Origin: JBBQWT01 sp038210375
GTDB lineage: Bacteria; Acidobacteriota; Terriglobia; Terriglobales; Acidobacteriaceae
Assembly: GCA_038210375.1 (NCBI GenBank)
Contig: JBBQWT010000002.1
Location: 163,034-227,033 of the forward strand
DNA: 64,000 nucleotides
Direction of reading: 5' to 3'
Shown: positions 52,893 through 61,946 of the stretch, piece after piece
How the letters are laid out: the number at the start of each line of letters is the position of its first letter
How positions within the stretch are numbered: the first letter of the stretch is position 1
Translations under genes and position numbers: made by a program
The notes under the pieces: generated by a model
What the model saw: only the letters and a program-made list of their open reading frames with translations
Told to the model about the DNA's origin: nothing
Databases searched by the model: none

Positions 52893-54038
52893 TTGTCACC
52901 GCGGAAACCTTCTTCTCGGAAAAATCGCAAGTCCCATATTTTCCCGCGCGACTTCTTGCCCGCCGCCGCCGGATATCGCATGCCCGCTGAATGGGAGCCC
53001 CATGCCGCCACCTGGATCGCCTGGCCCCATAACCGTAATGACTGGCCGGGAAAGTTTTCCTGCATCCCCCATGTCTATGCGGAAATCGTCCTCTGGCTCG
53101 CCGCCAGCGAGCGCGTCGATATCGTGGTGCAGAACCAGGCGGCTGAAAATCGGGCGGCGAGACTGCTGCAGCGCGCGGGAGTAATTCTCTCGGCCGTGCA
53201 CTTTCATCAATGGCCCACCGACCGGGTGTGGACTCGCGATTCCGGGCCTGTATTCCTCACCACCGATGCTCTCCCGCGCCTGGGCGCCACCGGACGGCTC
53301 GGCTTGCTCGATTGGAAATTCAACGCCTGGGCAAAGTATGACAATTTTCGCAACGACGACCGTCTGCCCTCGCGCATCGCCCGCTTTCTCAAGATGGACG
53401 CCTGGCGGCCGGTCTCCCCCGATGCCCCAGGCCGCCTTGTCGTGCTCGAAGGCGGCAGCATCGATGTCAACGGCTCGGGCTCGCTGCTGACCACCGAAGA
53501 ATGCCTGCTGGGTTCAATCCAGCAACGCAACCCGGGTCTCAGCCGCGGCGATTATGAGCTCATTTTTGCCGCATGGCTGGGCGTCTCCAACGTCATTTGG
53601 CTGGGAAACGGCATCCAGGGAGATGATACCCATGGCCACGTGGATGACCTGGCGCGTTTCGTCTCCCGCGACACCGTGGTTACCGCCGCGGAATCACGGC
53701 GCGGCGCCCCTAACTTCGACGCCTTGCGCGAAAACCTCCGCCGGCTGCGCAATGCCAGGGATGAGAATTCCAAAAAACTGCACGTGGTGACCTTGCCCAT
53801 GCCGCGGCCCGTGGTGTTTGACGGTGTGCTGCTACCCGCGAGCTACGCCAATTTCTACATTGCCAATAACGTGGTCTTGGTCCCGGTTTTCAATGACCCC
53901 TCAGACCGCGTGGCCCTCGACCTCATGGCCGGATTATTCCCCGGCCGGGAGGTCGTCGGAATCTACTGCGGAGATCTGGTCTGGGGATTTGGCGCCCTGC
54001 ACTGCATGACCCAGGCGCAGCCTCGCCTGCCACTCTAG
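52893..54038 (+). CDS. aguA: Agmatine deiminase
   Basis: About 381 residues from TTG 52893; an internal ATG at 52980 would cut the conserved N-terminus. A peptidyl-arginine-deiminase-fold enzyme converting agmatine to N-carbamoylputrescine and ammonia. Visible: MPAEWEPHAATWIAWPHNRN, DRVWTRDSGPVF (substrate Asp), EGGSIDVNGSGS, DDTHGHVDDLARFV (catalytic His/Asp) and the nucleophile Cys in GALHCMTQAQP. It follows aguB by 36 nt; together they make putrescine from agmatine. No arginine decarboxylase gene is in the window. Confidence 0.92.
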   Translation: MSPRKPSSRKNRKSHIFPRDFLPAAAGYRMPAEWEPHAATWIAWPHNRNDWPGKFSCIPHVYAEIVLWLAASERVDIVVQNQAAENRAARLLQRAGVILSAVHFHQWPTDRVWTRDSGPVFLTTDALPRLGATGRLGLLDWKFNAWAKYDNFRNDDRLPSRIARFLKMDAWRPVSPDAPGRLVVLEGGSIDVNGSGSLLTTEECLLGSIQQRNPGLSRGDYELIFAAWLGVSNVIWLGNGIQGDDTHGHVDDLARFVSRDTVVTAAESRRGAPNFDALRENLRRLRNARDENSKKLHVVTLPMPRPVVFDGVLLPASYANFYIANNVVLVPVFNDPSDRVALDLMAGLFPGREVVGIYCGDLVWGFGALHCMTQAQPRLPL

Positions 54039-55090
54039 CTGCTCAGGCTAAGGCTCACGGTATCGTGCCACGTCCCGAAAAAAGTTTCCTGGTTGTATAT
54101 CCAGGGCTTTCGCACTAAATTGGAAGTTTGCTGGCAGCCCGGGCTGGCGCCGGTCAACGAAACCGTTTGGTCCCATTCCTGCTGATGATCGTTGTGGCTT
54201 CCCCATAATCCCATTTGTTTGAGGCTCTGGCCGGGGCACTGCGCCTCTTCATAGGCTTCCAGAAAAATCCGCCGCAAATCCGCCTTCGATGACAATACTT
54301 CCCCGGCATGCAAAAGTACTCGCAGGTACTGGCCGCGCCATTCGCTTTGCAGCTTGGCAAAATCTGCCTGTTTCCCCTTTTCCGCGCGCTTGTGACCGGG
54401 CAGCCTGCACTGTACCATCAACCCGCCCGCCACCATGCGAAAGGTCACGAAGTTGCGCGGCCGGTGGTGCTGCATCAATCCGATGTAGCTCTTGCGATAA
54501 CTCAACGAAACCGATGGGTCAATCTCCCGCAGCAACTGGTAACATTCGTCCACTAGTTGCAGGCTGCCGGGCATGGCCTTTTCCTCCCAGTACTGGCGTC
54601 CACCCGTGTCCGGGACCTCTTTCTCCTTGCGCGTGTCGAGATTTTCATCGAGCAGCTTGTTAAAACTCAGGGTTATCTTGTCTTCCACCTGGAACGCGCT
54701 CATCTGCAGCACGATCAGGGGAACCGAAACGGTTAACAGCGACAGCACATTGAAAAAGCGTGAAGTCGTCTCTTCCGCCACCAGCACCGCGAAGTGGTCA
54801 AACCGGGGTGATCGGCGGCGCTCCAGGTCCCAGTACTCGATGCACCGGAAGATATGACTTTCATCCACCCTTCCCAGCATGATTTCTACCACGTAACGCT
54901 TTTGCGCATTTTGCAGCAGAAGATCCAGACGGCCTGTACCCGTCTGAATTCGCTCCTTTTGCTTCACCGACAGCGATCCCAGTCCCAAAACGGAAGGATC
55001 CTGGGCGATCAAATCACACAGCCACGACTCATAGACTTCAGGGTGGTCTTTCAGCCATAACCGCTTGCAGGCGGAGTACTGCAGTCTCAT
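54035..55090 (-). CDS. Predicted PD-(D/E)xK nuclease-like protein
   Basis: 351 residues. TGRLDLLLQNAQKRYVVEIML has the order G-(x)-D...E as in NucS/DUF91-like nucleases, but the usual ExK is E-I-M, so the catalytic Lys is missing or displaced. The following ESHIFRCIEYWDLERRR segment is typical of a widespread family with this variant. The C-terminal region (SYRKSYIGLMQHHRPRN) is unrecognised. It is divergent from an XRE-type gene across a 283-bp gap with a 13-bp inverted repeat. DNA binding is plausible; nuclease activity is uncertain. Confidence 0.55.
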   Translation of the reverse strand: MRLQYSACKRLWLKDHPEVYESWLCDLIAQDPSVLGLGSLSVKQKERIQTGTGRLDLLLQNAQKRYVVEIMLGRVDESHIFRCIEYWDLERRRSPRFDHFAVLVAEETTSRFFNVLSLLTVSVPLIVLQMSAFQVEDKITLSFNKLLDENLDTRKEKEVPDTGGRQYWEEKAMPGSLQLVDECYQLLREIDPSVSLSYRKSYIGLMQHHRPRNFVTFRMVAGGLMVQCRLPGHKRAEKGKQADFAKLQSEWRGQYLRVLLHAGEVLSSKADLRRIFLEAYEEAQCPGQSLKQMGLWGSHNDHQQEWDQTVSLTGASPGCQQTSNLVRKPWIYNQETFFGTWHDTVSLSLSS

Positions 55091-55373
55091 CGCTGCTCTC
55101 CTAACGCGGCAAGAATTATGCTGGCAAAATAGGGTCGCTATGCTAATATTTCGTTTTTGTTTCGCAAACAGAACATTTCCCGTTTTGGAAGTTCAAAAGA
55201 TTTAATCCGAAACACGGCCAGATTTTCCGGTTTGCGAAACAATCGCCCGGCGAGACACCGATGCGATCAGCTCAGGCTTGCCGGGTCACCTTCCCGATGG
55301 CGACCTCTCGCTGGTTACCTTAAAAAAGTCATCCCGTGGCCGGGGCCTTGAAATGCCCTGAGAGGGTTTCTGA
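55091..55373. promoter_or_regulatory. Divergent promoter region with inverted repeat
   Basis: Lies between the predicted nuclease and the XRE-type gene. TTGTTTCGCAAAC (55157-55169) and its exact reverse complement GTTTGCGAAACAA (55230-55242) are 60 nt apart. They could be operators of the XRE-type protein. Confidence 0.45.
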
Positions 55374-56180
55374 ATGTTAAGAGCCGGCCAGCAACTGCGC
55401 ACAGCCCGTGAGCGTCTGGGATTAAAAATCAGGGATGTGGAAGTGGCGAGCCTTAAAATTGCCGCCCGCCATGGCATTGCCGATTTTGCGATCTCTATCG
55501 GGCGCCTTTCCGACATCGAAAACAAGGAAGTCGTGCCCAATATTTACCGGCTCCACACCCTGACGGTGATTTACCGCCTCGATCTGCGCGAAGTGCTTTC
55601 CTGGTACGGAATTGACCTGGCGGAAACGGCGGCTGACCTGGCACTGGCCGCTCCCCCTCGATCACACAAAATTGAGGTTCTCAACCGCCTGCCTACCGTC
55701 GATATTCCGCTGAAAGTTGACCCCAGCTTCAACCCCAGGGTCACCCTCAACCTGGGTAGGGTGATCGAAGAATGGGGCCCGGTGCCCTTCGCCTACCTCT
55801 CGAAGTTTGCTAAAACCGAATATACCTACGGGTACGTGGGCAGCGAAGACTTCACCATGTATCCGATTCTGTTGCCCGGATCGTTTTTGCAGGTGGATGA
55901 AACCAAGACCGAAGTTGAGACCCGCATGTGGCGCTCCGAGTACGAGCGTCCAATTTATTTTATTGAAACCCGCAACGGGTACCTGTGCTCGTGGTGCACC
56001 ATCAAAGGCGACAAAATTATTCTGCAGCCTCATCCGCTCTCCCCGTGCACCTTGCAGATCATGAAGCACCCGCAGGATGCGGAGGTGATCGGCCAGGTGG
56101 TCGGGGTCGCTATGCGCTTGGGCGAGTGGAATCCTTCCCCGAATGAGCCAGCATCCAAACCGCCTTCAGCACTGAATTAA
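55374..56180 (+). CDS. XRE-type helix-turn-helix protein
   Basis: 268 residues. The N-terminus (GQQLRTARERLGLKIRDVEV) is an XRE/Cro-like helix-turn-helix with ISIGRLSDIENKEVVPN as its second part, interrupted by a slightly longer insert than usual. The C-terminal region (TEYTYGYVGSEDFTMYP, LLPGSFLQVDETKTEV, FIETRNGYLCSWCTIKGDK) looks like a peptidase S24/LexA-related or cupin-like sensing domain, but catalytic residues cannot be assigned. Likely a transcription regulator. GAGAGGG lies before ATG 55374. Convergent, overlapping 71 bp with the next gene. Confidence 0.65.
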   Translation: MLRAGQQLRTARERLGLKIRDVEVASLKIAARHGIADFAISIGRLSDIENKEVVPNIYRLHTLTVIYRLDLREVLSWYGIDLAETAADLALAAPPRSHKIEVLNRLPTVDIPLKVDPSFNPRVTLNLGRVIEEWGPVPFAYLSKFAKTEYTYGYVGSEDFTMYPILLPGSFLQVDETKTEVETRMWRSEYERPIYFIETRNGYLCSWCTIKGDKIILQPHPLSPCTLQIMKHPQDAEVIGQVVGVAMRLGEWNPSPNEPASKPPSALN

Positions 56181-56529
56181 AATGCCGTTTTGATCCCCCT
56201 CCGGGGTTTTTAGGCAGCATACCCTCCTGTACAGAAAGCAAGTCATCGGTGTAACTAACCTCGCCGGATTCCTGATCGGCGGCGGACCGGCTGGCATCCT
56301 CGTACAATTCCCGCAAAGGGGTCCGCAGGACCTCCAGGAACGTTCCCTGGTGAGCGCGCGCCAGCGCCCGCTGCATTGGCTTCTCGCCATGGCGGCGGCT
56401 CATTCCCCAATGCTCATAGCTTCCGTCCTCACGCCGCAGCTTTGCCAGATACCTCAATTTGAGCCACCGGCCCGGCAGGGCGCCAAATGTGTAATGCACA
56501 AAATCTTCAAACGCTGAATACAAACTCAT
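56110..56529 (-). CDS. Hypothetical protein
   Basis: 139 residues from ATG 56529 (MSLYSAFEDFVHYTFGALPG). Conserved-looking aromatic N-terminus, then LAKLRREDGSYEHWGMSRRH and LEVLRTPLRELYEDASR. No recognised family. It overlaps the XRE-type gene tail to tail. An upstream start at 56559 is possible. Confidence 0.55.
   Translation of the reverse strand: MSLYSAFEDFVHYTFGALPGRWLKLRYLAKLRREDGSYEHWGMSRRHGEKPMQRALARAHQGTFLEVLRTPLRELYEDASRSAADQESGEVSYTDDLLSVQEGMLPKNPGGGSKRHFNSVLKAVWMLAHSGKDSTRPSA
56192..56209 (+). terminator. Possible short terminator after the XRE-type gene
   Basis: CCCC, a 4-nt loop and GGGG followed by five T residues, 12 nt after the XRE-type stop. The stem is short, and it lies inside the opposite gene. 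Confidence 0.3.
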
Positions 56530-56655
56530 TTCTGTTTCGCTTTCCGGACTCTCCGCCATTCCTACCGGCCAAGCCCCAGTCCCCGCGTAAACCGTAATAC
56601 TCCTTCCGGCAACGCCTTCCCTACTCAGCCTGGGTTGCCCCGAAAGGAATCAACT

Positions 56656-56799
56656 ATGAAAATTGCTTTGCGTCTTGCTATTGCCATGCTAATCCTCATC
56701 GGCAGTTCCGCCACAAAAGTCTATGCCGATGGCGACCCTTATCCCTGCCCCGCGGGGCAAAAATGTGCCCCGGGTTTCGTAAACACCGATAAACGCTAG
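56656..56799 (+). CDS. Small secreted peptide, 47 residues
   Basis: A short gene with AGGAA 7 nt upstream of ATG 56656. The product begins with a signal peptide (MKIALRLAIAMLILIGSSA ... VYA) and leaves a mature peptide of about 23 residues, DGDPYPCPAGQKCAPGF and a short tail, with two cysteines able to form a disulfide. No family known to me. It is not linked in strand to an obvious export or maturation gene. Confidence 0.5.
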   Translation: MKIALRLAIAMLILIGSSATKVYADGDPYPCPAGQKCAPGFVNTDKR

Positions 56800-56906
56800 C
56801 CCAGACCAATTCCCATTTTGGGAGCAGGTTACCAAAGAAATTACTCCACAAGCTCGAATTTCCGGCGGGACTGTTGGTATAAAGTTATTCTTTATTCAGT
56901 AGTCCC

Positions 56907-57658
56907 GTGAACATTACTCCCATTTACGTCGTATGGATCGCCGCCAGCCTGGTGCAACTTGGCATCCTTGTGAGAATGTGGTGGATCCGCGCCGAGATCA
57001 AGTTCCCGATTTTCTTCAGCTATATTCTCCTTCAAGTTGCGCAATTCCCCTTCGCCTTTCTGTTATATCGCAGGAGTATCAACGTTTCGGGAAACTTTTA
57101 TTTCAAATTCTATTTGCAGGTTAATGTGCTCAGCGTCGTGCTGGGATTGGCGTGCGCCTATGAAGTTTTTTCTCGCGTTTTGAATGACTACCAATCGCTT
57201 CGGCCCTTGAAGATTTCACTCTTTCGATGGGCCGGCCTTCTCCTCCTCATTCTGGGCGTCGTGGTTGCTCTTAAACTCCCCGGTGGGGGCTCCGGGCCCG
57301 AGCTGGAACTCATGCATCAGCTCGATCGCACGTCGAGGATCGTGCAGGCCGGGTTGCTTTTATGTGTGTTGTTTTTTCCTCTTACCTCGGCATGGATTGG
57401 AAGAAGCCGGTTTTTGGTATCGCTTTGGGCTTCGGCGCCTACGCCACCGTCCAACTGGTCTTGTTGACCCTTGCCCTGCAATTCGGGGCCACCGTCAATA
57501 CATTCGTCAACCTGGTGAACGTGATTGCTTACCTCGCGGCTTCCGTGATCTGGTTAAGCTTCTTTTGCGTTCCTGAACCCATCACCGTGCCTCTGCGTTC
57601 TCCTGCCCCCCCTGACCTTGCCCAGTGGAACCAAACATTGAAAGGTATGTCCAATTGA
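56907..57658 (+). pseudogene. Membrane-protein gene with a -1 frameshift in a T tract
   Basis: Two frames together encode one multi-span membrane protein: frame one from GTG 56907 (YVVWIAASLVQLGILVRMWW ... RIVQAGLLLCVLFF), frame two from about 57362 (SSYLGMDWKKPVFGIALGFG ... VNVIAYLAASVIWLSFF) to 57658. The switch falls at TTGTTTTTTCC (57368-57378); one more T would join them. It may be a real frameshift mutation, a homopolymer sequencing error, or slippage on TTTTTT. If intact, about 250 residues with seven membrane helices. Function is unknown. Confidence 0.65.
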
Positions 57659-58200
57659 CTACTGCTATTTATTTTGTATTTCTCGCCGCCCTTCTCAGCC
57701 TGGTGTTTCTGCTGGCCGGTTTGCGTTTGAACCGTTCTCCGGCCCCGGTCGATCCCCAGGACATATATTCCAATACCCAACCGGTTGACATTCAGGCCTT
57801 TCGCAACCTGGTGGATCCCACGGAAGAAGCCTACCTTCGCGAACATCTTCAGCCCGCGGATTTTCGCTCTATCCAGCGCGAACGTGTGCTGGCGGCCATC
57901 GAATATGTGGGCCGCACCAGTCATAATGCCGCTTTGCTCGTGCGCGCGGGCCAGGCGGCGCAACGCGATTCCAACCCCGACGTGGCCGCAGCTGCCCGCG
58001 AGCTGGTCAACCACGCCATAGAATTAAAACTGCACGCCTTCGCTGTGCAGGTTTCCCTTTATACCCGCCTGGTGCTTCCCGGGTCGCACATTCATGGCCA
58101 GGTTCTCGCCACCCGTTACCAAGGCACGCGCGAAAATCTCGGGCGTCTCCTGCACCTGCAGGAACCGGCCGGAATGGAACGCAAATTGTCCTACTTCTAA
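57655..58200 (+). CDS. Hypothetical protein with N-terminal membrane anchor
   Basis: 181 residues from a TTG that overlaps the preceding stop (TTGA) and has AAAGG 9 nt upstream; ATG 57625 is the alternative. One helix (AIYFVFLAALLSLVFLLAGL) is followed by a soluble helical domain (LVDPTEEAYLREHLQPADF, SIQRERVLAAIEYVGR, VQVSLYTRLVLPGSHIHG). No known family. Coupled to the frameshifted membrane gene, probably as an operon. Confidence 0.6.
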   Translation: MTTAIYFVFLAALLSLVFLLAGLRLNRSPAPVDPQDIYSNTQPVDIQAFRNLVDPTEEAYLREHLQPADFRSIQRERVLAAIEYVGRTSHNAALLVRAGQAAQRDSNPDVAAAARELVNHAIELKLHAFAVQVSLYTRLVLPGSHIHGQVLATRYQGTRENLGRLLHLQEPAGMERKLSYF

Positions 58201-58203
58201 CCA

Positions 58204-58229
58204 TGGGAATGCGGGTCGCGCCCGCATCC
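58204..58229 (+). terminator. Hairpin after the anchored hypothetical gene
   Basis: ATGCGGG and CCCGCAT pair over a 5-nt loop, extended by GGG/CCC with one unpaired A. No T tract follows, so it may be a weak or factor-dependent terminator. Confidence 0.4.
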
Positions 58230-58324
58230 CCTGGACTATCCTCCCCGGCCGTTGAATGAGGTATTATTTGTGCGTCTCCCCCAAGCCACCGGCCTGACTC
58301 CGGTCTGCGCCGCAGGAGATTTTC

Positions 58325-61300
58325 ATGAAGCCGGACCCCGATGGGGCGCGCAGTAAGAACCATCCACCGGACCCGGCCTCGTCGCCTCCCGTAGAACTTC
58401 CCTGGCTGGATTCTGTTTCCGCTGATCCTGGCCTGATCCTCGAGCGCCTGCTGCCCCACCTCGATGATGTCCTCATCGTGTGCTCTGCCGACACCTTCAA
58501 GATATTCCAGGTAAGCCGAGGATGGACCACCCTGTACGGTTATACCCTGGAGCAACTCTCCGGTAAGACCATCCTGGATTTTCAGAGCCCGGAACTGCGC
58601 GCCGATACAGTGCAATGGCTGAGCTTGCCCGACGCTGAAAATTCCCGGCGTTTTATTCACCTTGATAGCCACGGCGACCCTATCCCGGTGCAATTGCGGC
58701 GCTTCCCAGTGCGGTACGAGGGGGAAAAAGCCTGGGCGTTGCTGGCCGATCGCAGTCCCACTCCGCGCCGCGGCCACGCACCGGCCACCGCCGCGCTGTA
58801 TCGTGAAATGTTCGACCGCAGCCTCGCCGGACTATATTGCAGCACGGTCGAAGGGACCATGATCGAATGCAACGAGGCGTTTGCGCGGATGCTGGATTAT
58901 CCTTCCGCAGCGGCGCTCGCAGGGTTCGATTGCCGCCGGTTTTATCCCGGCGAAACCGAGCGGCCAGGCTTCGTCTCCACGCTTCAAGATAAGAACGAAG
59001 TGAACAACCTGGAAATTTGCCTGCGGCGCCGCGACGGCACCCCGGTGTGGCTGCTGGAAAATGCCAATATTCTCGAGGATGAAGACGGCAATCGTTTCAT
59101 CCAGGGCAGCGTGGTCGACATCACCGAACGCAAGGCCCTGGAGATTGCTCTGAGTGATTCCCAGCAAAAGCTGGCGATGCACGTCCTGCAAACCCCACTG
59201 GGAGTGGTCGAATTTGACCGCGAAGAACGAATCACCGCGTGGAACCCGGCCGCCGAAAAGATATTTGGTTTCGCCGAAGCCGAGATCCTAGGCAAACCTG
59301 CGTCGGAAATTGTGGCGCCCGGCGCGCGGACCCATGTTGATGGAGTTTTTGATAAGTTGCTGCAGGCCGCCGGCGGGGGACGCAGCCACAATGAAAACCT
59401 CACCCGCGACGGCCGCACCATCGTTTGCGATTGGTACAACACGCCCCTGGTGAATGCCACCGGAGATGTGATCGGAGTCGCGTCATTGGTTGTGGATGTC
59501 ACTGACCGGCTGGTCGCCCAGCAGGCGCTGGCCGAAAGCAACGATAAGTTCCGCGCCATTACCGATACCGCCAGCTCCGCCATATACGTGTATGACGGAC
59601 AAAGATTTCTTTATTGCAACCGTGCCACTGAGCAGATCATCGGCTACACCCTGGAACAGTTGCTGGCCATGGATCCCATGGAAGTCGTCCATCCCGATTC
59701 GCGGGACATGGTGCGCCGCCGCTCCGAGGCCCGTTTCAGCGGGTTGCCCGTTCCTCCCCGCTACGAATTCATGGTGGTCACGAAAAGCGGGGAGACTAAA
59801 TGGCTTGATTTCAGCGGCAGCTTGATTGATTTTGCGGGTAAACCCTCGGTGCTGGGGACCGCATTTGACGTGACCAGCCGCAAGCGGGTCGAACAATTGC
59901 AATCCGCGCTCTATCGCATCGCCGATCACGCCAGCACCAATGACCGTCTGGAAGATCTTTTTTCCGCGGTGCACGGCATCATCGGCGAGTTGATGTACGC
60001 TCCCAACTTCTATATCGCCATCTACGACGCCCCCACCGGGCTGATGAGCTTTCCTTATTTTGTTGATGAAGCGCAATCGCCACCCGCCGCCCGCCCCCTG
60101 CGCAAGGGACTCACGGAATATGTTCTACGCACCGGCCTGCCGTTGCTGGCGACCACCGAGGTATTCAACGACCTGCTGGAGCGCGGCGAGGTTGTGCTCA
60201 GCGGCGCCCCCAGCGTGGATTGGCTGGGCGCGCCTCTCAAGGTGGGAAACGAGATTTTTGGGGTGTTGGCCCTGCAGATTTACGGCCCCGAAATGCATTA
60301 CGGCGAGCGCGAAAAAGAGCTGCTCACCTTTGTCTCCCAGCACGTGGCCGCCGCCGTGCACCGCAAACACAACGAAGAACGCATGCGCGCATCTGAAGCG
60401 CGCTACCGGTCCCTGGTAAAAAGCGCGGTTTATGGCATCTACCGCTCTGGCACCGACGATAAATTCCACGACGTAAATCCCGCCCTGGTTGCGATGCTGG
60501 GTTATGACTCCGAAGATGAGCTGTTACGCCAGACCATCTCCCGCGATGTTTATGTCGATCCCGAGGAACTGCGGCGGCTCACCGCTGATCATCGGAATGG
60601 TGACCGCATGGATAGCGTGGAATCCCGCTGGAAGCGTAAAGACGGCAGCATCATCACCGTGCGCCTCAGCGGGCGCGTGGTGCAGCAGGAATCGGGAAGC
60701 CTGGATAGCCTGGAAATGATTGCCGAAGACGTCACCGAACGGCGCGGCCTCGAAGATCAATTGCGCCAGGCGGTAAAAATGGAGGCCGTAGGACGGCTGG
60801 CCGGGGGCGTCGCCCACGATTTCAACAACTTGCTGACCGTGATCCAAGGTTATAGCGAGATGATGTACGACAAGCTCGACCAGTCTGATCCCATGCGGCG
60901 GGACATGGGCGAGATCAATCAGGCGGCCCAACGTGCCGCCAATCTGACCCGGCAGCTGCTGGCGTTCAGCCGCCAGCAGGTTTTAACTCCGCGCGTGCTG
61001 AATCTCAACTCGGTGATCGCCGGCATGAATCTTCTGCTGCGCAAGCTGTTGGGTGAACATGTCAATTTGCATTTCGTGCAGGATCCCTTGATCAAGATGG
61101 TGAAGGCCGATCCCGGCCAGGTGGAGCAGGTGATCATGAACCTGGCCATCAACGCGCGCGACGCCATCACCGGCTCCGGCAACCTGACCATTGAAACCAC
61201 CAATGCGGAAATCGACGAAGTCTGGGCCCGTGAATACGTGGGCATGAAGGCGGGCTCCTATGTCGTGCTGGCGGTCAGCGACGATGGTTCAGGAATGGAC

Positions 61301-61924
61301 CGTGACACCCAGAACCGAATTTTTGAACCGTTTTTTACCACCAAGGACCAGGGTAAAGGCACCGGCCTCGGTCTTTCCATGGTGTATGGCATCATCAAGC
61401 AGAGCGGCGGCTACGTCTGGGTTTACAGCGAGCCGGGAATCGGCTCTACATTCAAGGTGTACCTTCCCCAGGTCGAACAGCCGGCCGAGACCCTTGAACG
61501 ACCGGCCTCGCCGCTGGCTGATGACCGCGGCGTGGAAACCGTTTTGCTGGTGGAAGATGAAGACGGGGTGAGAGCGCTGATGAACAACGTTCTCTCCGGA
61601 CGCGGCTACAAGGTGCTAGAAGCTGCAACTACAGAAGTCGCCACCACCATCTCCCAGACCCACGACGGAAAGATTGATCTTCTCCTGAGCGATGTCATGC
61701 TGGACAAGAACAGTGGCCGCGAACTGGCCGAACAACTGCATCTGCAACGGCCGGAGATGAAAGTCTTATTCGTATCCGGCTACACCGACGATACCGTGGT
61801 GCATCTCGGCGTGATATCGGCAAATACCGCATTCCTGCAGAAACCGTTTACCACCAAGGCCCTGCTGGCCAAGGTGCGTTCGGTCCTGGGCGGACCGGAA
61901 CCCTCCGAAGTTCCCGTGATCTGA
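58325..61924 (+). CDS. Large PAS/GAF hybrid sensor histidine kinase
   Basis: 1199 residues, no membrane helix. Four PAS domains (about 35-150, 155-280, 285-405, 405-525) precede a GAF domain (about 530-690, RIADHASTNDRLEDLFSAVH) and another PAS (about 695-815). HisKA has H831 in GGVAHDFNNLL. HATPase_c has VSDDGSGMDRDTQ and GKGTGLGLSMVYG. A C-terminal receiver has D1123 in LLLSDVMLDKNSG. AGGAG precedes ATG 58325. A cytoplasmic multi-input kinase; the output partner is not adjacent. Closely similar in its last 370 residues to the hybrid kinase at 22053. Confidence 0.9.
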   Translation: MKPDPDGARSKNHPPDPASSPPVELPWLDSVSADPGLILERLLPHLDDVLIVCSADTFKIFQVSRGWTTLYGYTLEQLSGKTILDFQSPELRADTVQWLSLPDAENSRRFIHLDSHGDPIPVQLRRFPVRYEGEKAWALLADRSPTPRRGHAPATAALYREMFDRSLAGLYCSTVEGTMIECNEAFARMLDYPSAAALAGFDCRRFYPGETERPGFVSTLQDKNEVNNLEICLRRRDGTPVWLLENANILEDEDGNRFIQGSVVDITERKALEIALSDSQQKLAMHVLQTPLGVVEFDREERITAWNPAAEKIFGFAEAEILGKPASEIVAPGARTHVDGVFDKLLQAAGGGRSHNENLTRDGRTIVCDWYNTPLVNATGDVIGVASLVVDVTDRLVAQQALAESNDKFRAITDTASSAIYVYDGQRFLYCNRATEQIIGYTLEQLLAMDPMEVVHPDSRDMVRRRSEARFSGLPVPPRYEFMVVTKSGETKWLDFSGSLIDFAGKPSVLGTAFDVTSRKRVEQLQSALYRIADHASTNDRLEDLFSAVHGIIGELMYAPNFYIAIYDAPTGLMSFPYFVDEAQSPPAARPLRKGLTEYVLRTGLPLLATTEVFNDLLERGEVVLSGAPSVDWLGAPLKVGNEIFGVLALQIYGPEMHYGEREKELLTFVSQHVAAAVHRKHNEERMRASEARYRSLVKSAVYGIYRSGTDDKFHDVNPALVAMLGYDSEDELLRQTISRDVYVDPEELRRLTADHRNGDRMDSVESRWKRKDGSIITVRLSGRVVQQESGSLDSLEMIAEDVTERRGLEDQLRQAVKMEAVGRLAGGVAHDFNNLLTVIQGYSEMMYDKLDQSDPMRRDMGEINQAAQRAANLTRQLLAFSRQQVLTPRVLNLNSVIAGMNLLLRKLLGEHVNLHFVQDPLIKMVKADPGQVEQVIMNLAINARDAITGSGNLTIETTNAEIDEVWAREYVGMKAGSYVVLAVSDDGSGMDRDTQNRIFEPFFTTKDQGKGTGLGLSMVYGIIKQSGGYVWVYSEPGIGSTFKVYLPQVEQPAETLERPASPLADDRGVETVLLVEDEDGVRALMNNVLSGRGYKVLEAATTEVATTISQTHDGKIDLLLSDVMLDKNSGRELAEQLHLQRPEMKVLFVSGYTDDTVVHLGVISANTAFLQKPFTTKALLAKVRSVLGGPEPSEVPVI

Positions 61925-61946
61925 AAACCAGATTCCAATTTGCAGC

